DNA from: JBJXHC01 sp046160825
Lineage (GTDB): Bacteria; Bacteroidota; Ignavibacteria; UBA10030; UBA6906
NCBI GenBank assembly: GCA_046160825.1
Contig: JBJXHC010000046.1
Span: 1-41,994 of the forward strand
Reading direction: 5' to 3'
Length of the DNA: 41,994 nucleotides
The notes under the pieces were generated by a model, which was given only the letters and a program-made list of their open reading frames with translations, had not been told where the DNA came from and searched no databases. The position numbers and the translations under genes are program-made. Shown here piece by piece: positions 16,356 to 23,555 of this stretch; positions within the stretch are counted from its first letter, which is position 1; each line of letters begins with the position of its first letter.

Positions 16356-18043
16356 CCTTCAAGCGCTACGTCCTCATTGCTATTTCTTGTCTTCCCGGGT
16401 TGTTTGCTTGTGCCCAGTCTGATACGACAGTCGCGGCACAGCAAGACTCTGCCGCGATCGTGCAAGCGGATACATTGCAGGATCTCCCCGACTTCGAAGT
16501 GATCGAAGACCGGTGGCGCAAGATCAAGCCACCGCCGTACGAGTTAAATGTCGACGGGAGCATTCTCGATCCCTACAATCAGAATATCCTCAAAGGCGAT
16601 TATCCGATCCTCGGTCAGAATACATTTCTGGTACTGACTGCAACATCGGATAACTTGCTTGAAGCAGCGCGCGCGCCAACGCCCAGCGGCGTTAGCGCTC
16701 TTGATCCGGGAAGCCTGGAGTTCTTTGGTCGGGGCGAGCGTTTCTTTGCCAGTGCAAACATCAAACTGGGCATCGAATTGTATCAGGGAGACGTCGCGTT
16801 CCGTCCTCGTGATTGGGAGTTGAAAGTCACGACGGTGTTCAATTACAATTACGTCAAGTTCAGAGAACACAACGCCGTCAATTTCAATGTGAAGAAGGGT
16901 GATCACAGGGGAGTCGGGCACGTGGGTTTCCAGGAGTTGTCGGTTGAGAAACACTTGTTTGATGTGAGTGACCGCTATGATTTTGTATCGCTCAAACTTG
17001 GCATCCAGCCCTTTGGGTCTGACTTCCGACGTTTCATTTTCGCCGACTACAACCTTGGCGCACGACTGCTCGGAAGTTTCGCTAACAATCGTTTTCAGTA
17101 CAACCTGATCTTTCTGCCGATGTTGGAGAAGGAAACCAACAGCGAGCTGAATACCGTGTTCGACGACCGTGAGCAGGATGTTCTCATTGCCAACTTATAT
17201 ATTCAGGACTTTGCCACGCTCGGATACACAACGCAGTTCAGCTTTCATTACAATCACGACAAACCGACTTTGCATTTCGACGAGAACGGATTTCCAGTCC
17301 GGCCTGCTGTGATAGGGAATGTGCGACCGCACGAGATCACTGCGTACTATCTGGGCTGGGCCGGGGACGGGCACTTCGGGAGATTGAACATCTCTCATGC
17401 TCTCTATTACGCTTTCGGCGAAGACGACTTCAACTCGATTGCGGGGCGTTCCATCGACCTCAGTGCGATGATGGGTGCTTTAGAGCTGTCGTATGACAAG
17501 GACTGGATGCGATTCAAGGCTTCGGTGTTCTGGGCCTCCGGTGACAAGGATCCGATGGACGACGCGGGAGAGGGCTTTGACGCGATTCTCGATCAGCCGT
17601 TCTTCGCGGGCGGGCCGTTCAGTTATTGGAACGGGCAGGGAATCCGTTTGCAGGGAGTGGGACTTGTGCAGAAGCAAAGTCTCCTCCCGTCACTTCGCAG
17701 CAGCAAGATCGAGGGACAGGCGAATTTTGTGAATCCGGGCCTCTGGCTTTTTAATTTGGGATATGACGCTGAACTGACGCCGAAGTTCAAGGCACTCGTG
17801 AATGTGAATTATCTCCGTTTTGCATACACAAGCACTCTTGAGAACTTCGTCAATCAACCAGCTATCGGGAATGACATCGGATTTGATTGCAGTCTTGGGT
17901 TGATCTACAGACCGTTTTTGAACAACAACTCAATTCTTTCGCTTGGTGTTTCCACCCTTTTGCCTGGAGAGGGGTTCGAGGATTTGTACCAGACCACAGA
18001 TATGCAGTTTGCTGTATTTACATCGCTGGTGTTCACTTATTGA
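16352..18043 (+). CDS. Predicted outer-membrane beta-barrel protein
   Basis: A 563-residue exported protein of unknown family. The signal MTFKRYVLIAISCLPGLFACA is followed by a short Gln/Asp-rich linker and then many alternating strands rich in aromatic residues (e.g. WELKVTTVFNYNYVKFREH, RFQYNLIFLPML, TAYYLGWAGDGHFGRLNISH), ending in Tyr (FAVFTSLVFTY), the normal terminal signature of an outer-membrane barrel. It may be a porin or alginate-export-like channel. The start overlaps the stop of the tandem HbpS lipoprotein, so the two are probably a functional pair at the outer membrane. The stop codon touches the first hairpin of the REP island. Confidence 0.75.
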   Translation: MTFKRYVLIAISCLPGLFACAQSDTTVAAQQDSAAIVQADTLQDLPDFEVIEDRWRKIKPPPYELNVDGSILDPYNQNILKGDYPILGQNTFLVLTATSDNLLEAARAPTPSGVSALDPGSLEFFGRGERFFASANIKLGIELYQGDVAFRPRDWELKVTTVFNYNYVKFREHNAVNFNVKKGDHRGVGHVGFQELSVEKHLFDVSDRYDFVSLKLGIQPFGSDFRRFIFADYNLGARLLGSFANNRFQYNLIFLPMLEKETNSELNTVFDDREQDVLIANLYIQDFATLGYTTQFSFHYNHDKPTLHFDENGFPVRPAVIGNVRPHEITAYYLGWAGDGHFGRLNISHALYYAFGEDDFNSIAGRSIDLSAMMGALELSYDKDWMRFKASVFWASGDKDPMDDAGEGFDAILDQPFFAGGPFSYWNGQGIRLQGVGLVQKQSLLPSLRSSKIEGQANFVNPGLWLFNLGYDAELTPKFKALVNVNYLRFAYTSTLENFVNQPAIGNDIGFDCSLGLIYRPFLNNNSILSLGVSTLLPGEGFEDLYQTTDMQFAVFTSLVFTY

Positions 18044-18107
18044 AGCCGCTGAAGCGGCTTGCAAGGAGGAACGGGTTTCCTTTGATACCCATGACTGAAG
18101 TCATGGG
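18043..18107. repeat. Two-hairpin REP element, copy 1
   Basis: Stem A is AAGCCGCT-GA-AGCGGCTT (18043-18060); after a 27-base spacer comes stem B, CCCATGACT-GA-AGTCATGGG (18088-18107). Stem A begins on the last base of the barrel gene's stop codon and may also serve as its 3' hairpin. Confidence 0.8.
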
Positions 18108-18127
18108 TTGACCTCGAGAGTACATTG

Positions 18128-18191
18128 AAGCTGCTCAAGCGGCTTGCCAGGAGGAAGCGGTTTCCTTTGGTACCCACGGCTGAAGTCATGG
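18128..18191. repeat. Two-hairpin REP element, copy 2 (tandem, degenerate)
   Basis: An 85-base direct repeat of copy 1. Stem A is AAGCTGCT-CA-AGCGGCTT (one wobble), the spacer is again 27 bases, and stem B (CCCACGGCT-GA-AGTCATGG) has decayed. The same CTCGAGAG sequence follows both copies. Confidence 0.72.
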
Positions 18192-18247
18192 TTAATCTCG
18201 AGAGCTACAAGCCTTTTTGACGTGGACGCGTACAGTACGGACCCGAA

Positions 18248-18294
18248 CCCACGACTTTAGTCGTGGGGATTGCGGAACAAAGCAACGGTTTTAA
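18248..18294. repeat. Two-hairpin REP element, copy 3 (inverted), upstream of the RAYT
   Basis: In the opposite orientation: stem B CCCACGACT-TT-AGTCGTGGG (18248-18267) comes first. A degenerate stem A (GGTTTTAAGCC-like) follows shortly before the transposase start at 18313. Confidence 0.75.
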
Positions 18295-18312
18295 GCCAAG
18301 GCAATCCGAACG

Positions 18313-18778
18313 ATGGCACACTCTCTCGTAAAAGTATATATACACTACGTCTGGACAACAAAGAACCGTCAGCGGGTGCTGGTGGGTGACGGAAGCAGAG
18401 TTGTGGAAGACCATCTTGCCGCGTACGCAAAAGAAAAGAGCATTCACATTGATGCGCTTAATGTTCAACCTGAACACGTTCACGTGCTTGTTAAGCTTGA
18501 GCATGATCAGCGGATTGATGATGTTGTGAAATTCCTAAAGGGAGAGTCTTCACACTGGATTAACAACAAGGACATCCTTCTGGGGAAGTTTTCATGGCAG
18601 ACAGGATATGCAGCGTTCTCTGTTGCCTATGGCAGTATTGATGCGGTGAGACACTACATTCTGAAATCAGGATGAACATCACCGGCGAAAATCGTTTACA
18701 GATGAATTGGAGCTAATGCTACAAGAAGCCGGATACGCCGACCAGGAAATTACCGAGATCCTCCGGCTCGACAGTTGA
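18313..18778 (+). pseudogene. IS200-like / REP-associated tyrosine transposase (RAYT), frameshifted
   Basis: The open part (18313-18675, 120 residues) is an IS200-type HUH transposase: SLVKVYIHYVWTTKNRQRVL at the N-terminus, the metal-binding HVH in QPEHVHVLVKL (residues 55-57) and the region ending RHYIL that should hold the nucleophilic Tyr115. The frame then stops early. Removing one A from AAA at 18664-18666 restores ...YILNQDEHHRRKSFTDELE... and runs on to a stop at 18776-18778, matching the family's usual YI-x-NQ-x-EHH C-terminus. A one-base insertion has therefore broken the gene; the short run of three A's makes programmed slippage unlikely. It is flanked on both sides by hairpins with identical stems, as expected for a RAYT and its REPs. 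Confidence 0.85.
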
Positions 18779-18846
18779 ACCTTCTGGAAGTCGCGGAATC
18801 AGAGATTGTGAACACACGCTACACCCGTGCGGGACATCAAACTTTG

Positions 18847-18909
18847 CCCACGACTTTAGTCGTGGGATTGTGGAATAAAAGTAAAGCATAGAAACCGTTT
18901 CAACGGTTT
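18847..18909. repeat. Two-hairpin REP element, copy 4 (inverted), downstream of the RAYT
   Basis: Stem B CCCACGACT-TT-AGTCGTGGG (18847-18866) is identical to copy 3; after 25 bases comes stem A, AAACCGTT-TC-AACGGTTT (18892-18909). It ends 18 bases before the decaheme cytochrome start codon, so it forms part of that gene's 5' leader. Nothing else is seen in 18779-18846. Confidence 0.82.
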
Positions 18910-18927
18910 GAAACCAGGGATTCAGAC

Positions 18928-21900
18928 ATGCGCTTGACATCAGTATTCATATCGATCATCCTCATAACAACGTCGCTCTTTGCGCAGGAAGGAAACCTGA
19001 TCACGCAGACGGCTGAAGAGGCACTTCGCAAGAGCCAGGGATGCCTCACATGTCACGGTGGCGTCGAGCCGATGCACAAGAACGAAGCCGTGAAGCTCGG
19101 ATGCACAGATTGTCATGGCGGGAATGCCGGCGCTACTACGAGCGAAGCTGCACATGTGAAACCGCGCTTCCCTGACGCGTGGAAAACATCCGCTAATCCC
19201 GAGCGTTCATACACACTCTTGAACCGTGAAGATCCGGCCTTTATCAAGTTTGTGAACCCCGGCGATCTGCGCGTTGCGGACGAAGCGTGCGGGTCGTGTC
19301 ATAAACAGGATGTGTACAACGTCCGCAAGAGTTTGATGACGACCTCCACACTTTTATGGGGAGGAGCGGCGTACAACAACGGTGTAGTGTCGGCGAAGAC
19401 TTATTTCTTCGGCGAGAGCTACAGCAAGGACGGTAAACCCCAACGCATCAACACGGTGCCTGCTCCAACGATGGAGGAATTGAAAAAAGGGATCATCCCG
19501 TTCGTTGTTCCGCTGCCGCGCTGGGAGATTACGCAGGTAACGGACAACTTCCGCGCGTTTGAGCGCGGAGGCAAGGTTTCCCGTGCAAATCCATCGGAGA
19601 TCGGCGTTCCAAATCCGCTTGAAGAGCCGGGCCGCCCTGATATGAAAACAAGCGACCGCGGACTTGGTACGCAACTCCGCATCAGCTCGCCTGTTTTGAA
19701 TATCCACAAAACTCGCCTCAACGATCCGCACCTATCATTCATGGGTACGAATGATCATCCCGGCGATTATCGTTCCAGTGGATGCACAGGCTGCCATGTG
19801 GTATATGCCAATGACCGTTCGCCGGTGAACTCCGGTACGTATGCCTCTTTTGGAAACCGCGGTCACTCATCTACGAAGGATACGACGATTGCCCGTTCGC
19901 AATCGGGTCATCCCATCAAACATCAATTCACCCGCTCGATTCCATCAAGTCAGTGCATGGTCTGCCACATGCATCAACCCAATTCCTTCGTCAATACCTA
20001 CTTCGGTTTTCAAATGTGGGATTATGAAACCGACGGAGAATTGATGTATCCGAAGGAACACCGATACGCGTCTTCGACGGAGACATTCAACATGCTCTCG
20101 AAGAATCCAGAAGGCGCCGTGGTGCGTGGAAAGTGGAGCGATCCGGAGTTCCTTGCGAGCGTGGCCGATCTGAACCCGCAGCTTTCGCATACCCAGTTTG
20201 CCGATTATCATGGACACGGTTGGATATTCCGTGCCGTGTTCAAGAAGGACCGCAAAGGAAATCTTCTCGACAAAAACGATAAGATTATTCCGTGGGAATC
20301 CCCTTTCAAGTTTGAGGGCGTTGTTCCGATTGCAAGTTCAAGTCCGAAGCCGATGTCCAATGAGAGTCGTAATGCGCAAAAGGCAGTTCACCTGAAGGAC
20401 ATTCATGCTGAAAAGGGAATGCATTGCGTTGATTGCCATTTCAAGCAGGATAGTCACGGTACGGGAAAATTGGTTGGGGAATTCCACAATGCGATTGAGA
20501 TCCAGTGTGTTGATTGCCATGGTAGCGTAGTCGCCTCAGCGCAGTTGCGAACATCGGGTGTTGCCGCTCCTGCTGGCGGAACAACCATGGAGGAAATGTT
20601 CACGCCGTTCAGTGAACGCCGCTTCCGTAAGAGAGGGAATAAGGTTACGCAACGCTCCGTCATGGTGGATACGCTCGAATGGGAAGTCGTGCAGACCATG
20701 GACAGCAAGTCCGAAAAAGCGCGTCGCGCGCACTTCATGGCGCGTGGGGGCGGGCAGTGGAAACCCGGAATGGACCTGACGCAGTTGGCCCACAGCTACG
20801 AGAAAATGGAATGCCAGTCCTGCCACACATCATGGATTACCAATTGTTTCGGCTGTCATCTTCCCCAGGAGGCCAATTGGAAGAAGGGGATGAATCACTT
20901 CGAAGGAGAGACCTCCCGAAACTGGACGAGCTATAATCCTCAAGTCTTGAGGGACGATGGGTACATGCTCGGGTTGACCGGCACAACAAAGGGGAGCAAG
21001 ATCACCACGGTGCGATCCTCCAGCGCGCTTGTGCTGAGTTCGGCGAATACCAATCGAGAACAGATCTATATCCAACAGGCACCGATCTCGGCTCCGGGCT
21101 ATAGCAGTCAGGCCTTCAATCCGCACTTTGCGCATACCGTGCGCACAACGGAGACACGCGCATGCAATGACTGCCATCTCTCGTCTTCGAACAACAACAA
21201 TGCGTGGATGGCGCAGTTGCTGCTGCACGGAACGAACTTTGTCAACTTCATCGGGAAGTTTGTTTTTGTCGCCACCGGCGATGCCGGACTCGAAGCAGTT
21301 GCGGTGACGGAGACCTCCGAACCCCAGGCCGTCATCGGCAGTTATCTTCACTCGCTTGCATATCCCGACTATTTCAATGCCCATGTTAGTAGAAACCGCC
21401 AGCTCACCGAGTCATACAGCCATGGTGGCGCCGAAGTGCTCAGCATCCAGCTTCGTGGCGAGTATCTCTATACGGCAAATGGTACTGGCGGCTTCCGGGT
21501 GTTTGATGTTGCAAGCATCGACAACAAGGGATTTTCGGAACGCATCGTCACGTCACCTGTTTCCCCGTTCGGGCAAGATACGCATGTGCCGACGAAGTTC
21601 GCAACGGCGGTAGCTCTTCCCACCAACATGCCGATTGATACGCGTCGAGTGCATAGACCGGAGAATCAGGAGCAGTGGCCTATTCATCCTCTTTATAGTT
21701 ATGCTTACATCACTGATAAAGAAGAAGGGTTGATCCTCGTAGATGTAATGAACCTTGTCGATGGCGATCCGACAAATAATTTCCTGAAGCGGGCGGTCAC
21801 ATTCAATCCCGATGGTATTCTCAAGGGGGCAGTGAATCTCACCATCGCCGGCAACTATGTATACGTATGTACTGATAACGGTATTGTCATTGTTAATATC

Positions 21901-22578
21901 GATGATCCTCTGAAGCCGAGGATTGCGGCTGAAGTCCGTTCTCCCGCAGTGAAGAAGCCCAAAGCCGTTACGGTGCAATTCCGTTATGCGTTTGTTGTTG
22001 ATGAAGAGGGACTGAAAGCCATTGATATTACGTACCGGGAAGATCCAAAGCCGGTTTCAGGAATGGTGAAGTTGGATGGGGCGAACGATGTCTATGTTGC
22101 AAGAACGTATGCATACGTGGCCGGTGGAAATCAGGGACTGGTGATTGTTGATGTGGAGAATCCCGAAGCGATGAAGCTTGAGAAGATATTTACTGCAAAC
22201 GGTGCGATCAATGACGCCCAGGGAGTCAAAGTTGCAGCGACCAGCGCCAGTGTCTTTGCCTATGTTGCCGACGGAATTAACGGCCTCCGTGTTATTCAAC
22301 TTACCTCTCCCTCCGACACACCGGGATACCTGGGGTTCAGTCCTGTCCCGAACCCGAAGCTGATCGCCACACGCCGGCTCGCTGGCCGGGCGCTCGCCAT
22401 CTCAAAAGGAATGGACCGGGATCGTGCGGTTGACGAGAGCGGGAATCAGGTGAGTGTCTTCGGACGCCTCGGTTCGCGACCGTTCACACTTGAAGAGCAG
22501 CAGCGGTTGTATATGAAGGATGGTCGGGTGTGGACTGTGTCGGATGATGGGAAGGTCGAGTATGGTAAGGGGCGGTGA
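18928..22578 (+). CDS. Decaheme c-type cytochrome fused to LVIVD beta-propeller repeats
   Basis: A 1216-residue exported protein; the signal MRLTSVFISIILITTSLFAQ ends at residue 20. Ten CxxCH haem sites lie between residues 39 and about 750: CLTCH, CTDCH, CGSCH, CTGCH, CMVCH, two CVDCH, CQSCH, CFGCH and CNDCH. From about 765 onward there are LVIVD-type blades (FVFVATGDAGLEAVAV, YLYTANGTGGFRVFDV, YVYVCTDNGIVIVNI, YAYVAGGNQGLVIVDV, FAYVADGINGLRVIQL). It is therefore a large periplasmic or surface electron carrier with a protein- or ligand-binding propeller. No lipobox and no T9SS tail are present. CAGGGA upstream of the ATG may be the ribosome site. It heads a long same-strand gene series and is framed by REP hairpins at both ends. 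Electron partners are inferred from context only. Confidence 0.88.
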   Translation: MRLTSVFISIILITTSLFAQEGNLITQTAEEALRKSQGCLTCHGGVEPMHKNEAVKLGCTDCHGGNAGATTSEAAHVKPRFPDAWKTSANPERSYTLLNREDPAFIKFVNPGDLRVADEACGSCHKQDVYNVRKSLMTTSTLLWGGAAYNNGVVSAKTYFFGESYSKDGKPQRINTVPAPTMEELKKGIIPFVVPLPRWEITQVTDNFRAFERGGKVSRANPSEIGVPNPLEEPGRPDMKTSDRGLGTQLRISSPVLNIHKTRLNDPHLSFMGTNDHPGDYRSSGCTGCHVVYANDRSPVNSGTYASFGNRGHSSTKDTTIARSQSGHPIKHQFTRSIPSSQCMVCHMHQPNSFVNTYFGFQMWDYETDGELMYPKEHRYASSTETFNMLSKNPEGAVVRGKWSDPEFLASVADLNPQLSHTQFADYHGHGWIFRAVFKKDRKGNLLDKNDKIIPWESPFKFEGVVPIASSSPKPMSNESRNAQKAVHLKDIHAEKGMHCVDCHFKQDSHGTGKLVGEFHNAIEIQCVDCHGSVVASAQLRTSGVAAPAGGTTMEEMFTPFSERRFRKRGNKVTQRSVMVDTLEWEVVQTMDSKSEKARRAHFMARGGGQWKPGMDLTQLAHSYEKMECQSCHTSWITNCFGCHLPQEANWKKGMNHFEGETSRNWTSYNPQVLRDDGYMLGLTGTTKGSKITTVRSSSALVLSSANTNREQIYIQQAPISAPGYSSQAFNPHFAHTVRTTETRACNDCHLSSSNNNNAWMAQLLLHGTNFVNFIGKFVFVATGDAGLEAVAVTETSEPQAVIGSYLHSLAYPDYFNAHVSRNRQLTESYSHGGAEVLSIQLRGEYLYTANGTGGFRVFDVASIDNKGFSERIVTSPVSPFGQDTHVPTKFATAVALPTNMPIDTRRVHRPENQEQWPIHPLYSYAYITDKEEGLILVDVMNLVDGDPTNNFLKRAVTFNPDGILKGAVNLTIAGNYVYVCTDNGIVIVNIDDPLKPRIAAEVRSPAVKKPKAVTVQFRYAFVVDEEGLKAIDITYREDPKPVSGMVKLDGANDVYVARTYAYVAGGNQGLVIVDVENPEAMKLEKIFTANGAINDAQGVKVAATSASVFAYVADGINGLRVIQLTSPSDTPGYLGFSPVPNPKLIATRRLAGRALAISKGMDRDRAVDESGNQVSVFGRLGSRPFTLEEQQRLYMKDGRVWTVSDDGKVEYGKGR

Positions 22579-22582
22579 GGGA

Positions 22583-23551
22583 GTGGATTTTGTCGAAAGG
22601 GCTGAAGCCCTTGTGCGTTTCTGGGGATACGTTGAATTCCCCGGCCTAAAGGCCGGGGCTATCGTAATTGCCTTTTCTTGCATGGTTCATTCGGCAATCC
22701 AAGCCCAGACGCATCAAACAATCGGACCCGGTGGTTGCGGAGTCGGACAGAATAACTGTCATGCAACGGAGAACAACTGGTGGAAGAACGATCCGCACAA
22801 GGTGACGGTGGATGCGTTCTATGCAGATCCCGAATCGTATCAGAAGATTGCGGATCTCTCGGGCGTTGGGGCTGCAAATATGTACAAGGGAACATCCAAT
22901 TGCATGAAGTGTCATGGCACGGTTGTCACCGGCAAGGAATCGAAGGATGTTGAAGAAGGCGTGAGTTGCGAGAGTTGTCATGGCCCCGGCAGCGGATACA
23001 AAGACCCGCATCAGGAAGGTGTGAAGGGAACAGGCGCTGGGAGAGCCGGCTATGTAAAAGGATTACAACTTGGCATGGCAGATCTCAAGAATACCGACCG
23101 TCGTGCCCAAGCATGCGTCAAGTGTCACTATGTTACCGATGAAAAGCTCCTTGCCGCCGGGCATCCCTCGGGGGCGAAGTTCAACTACATCACGGGTATA
23201 CGCACGAAGGTTGCAAAGCACTGGCGCCGTGCAGCAACCGATGCTGACGGTGATAAAAGCACGTTTGAGAAAGCCAAGGCAGCACGTGGTCCGGTACCAA
23301 AGACCGTAGCAGCAGCAACACCCTCTGCGCAAACCGGCGGCACTCCATCCGGAATGGGAGAAGTCCCGGTCCGACGCCAGCTACCACCACCCCGCCAACC
23401 TCGCGCAGATGTGTCTCTGCCTGCACCCGCGTCGCTCGGCCCGATTGAGTTACCAGCATTTCCGGAGATCACGGACAGCACTTCGGTGGATCAGGTGTTG
23501 CTCCTTCTCAAAAAAAGAATCGAACTCTTGTACAAGAAAACGGGCAACTGA
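22583..23551 (+). CDS. Small multiheme c-type cytochrome (c554-like)
   Basis: An exported cytochrome with three canonical haem sites (CMKCH, CESCH, CVKCH) plus a non-standard C-x6-CH (CGVGQNNCH, 22736-22762) where related proteins usually begin with a CxxCH. SCESCHGPGSGY and a later CHYVTDEKLLAAGHPSG resemble cytochrome c554-type proteins. The C-terminal third is Pro/Ala-rich and ends in a short helix. The start is unclear: the hydrophobic core AGAIVIAFSCMVHSAIQA needs an upstream start, and the only good candidates are GTG 22583 (AAGGGG ten bases before) or GTG 22613. The intervening codons are made of REP hairpins. ATG 22682 would lack a signal core. Gap to the next gene is four bases. Confidence 0.8.
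   Translation: MDFVERAEALVRFWGYVEFPGLKAGAIVIAFSCMVHSAIQAQTHQTIGPGGCGVGQNNCHATENNWWKNDPHKVTVDAFYADPESYQKIADLSGVGAANMYKGTSNCMKCHGTVVTGKESKDVEEGVSCESCHGPGSGYKDPHQEGVKGTGAGRAGYVKGLQLGMADLKNTDRRAQACVKCHYVTDEKLLAAGHPSGAKFNYITGIRTKVAKHWRRAATDADGDKSTFEKAKAARGPVPKTVAAATPSAQTGGTPSGMGEVPVRRQLPPPRQPRADVSLPAPASLGPIELPAFPEITDSTSVDQVLLLLKKRIELLYKKTGN
22597..22658. repeat. Two-hairpin REP element, copy 5, inside the 5' end of a cytochrome gene
   Basis: Stem A AAGGGCT-GA-AGCCCTT (22597-22612), a 26-base spacer, then stem B CCCCGGCCT-AA-AGGCCGGGG (22639-22658). Layout matches copies 1 and 2, with different stem sequences. In frame, stem B encodes FPGLKAG, in front of the signal-peptide core. Confidence 0.8.
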
Positions 23552-23555
23552 TTCC

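Noticed and set aside
18043..18290. Regularly spaced repeats that could look like a short CRISPR array
   Set aside because: Repeats are palindromic, of unequal sequence, partly inverted and tied to a RAYT gene; no cas genes are present.
18313..18675. Programmed frameshift in the RAYT
   Set aside because: Only three A's and no slippery heptamer or following pseudoknot are seen; a simple one-base insertion is the better explanation.
22682..23551. ATG 22682 as start of the small multihaem cytochrome
   Set aside because: It would leave MVHSAIQAQ with no hydrophobic core, so the protein could not be exported for haem attachment.
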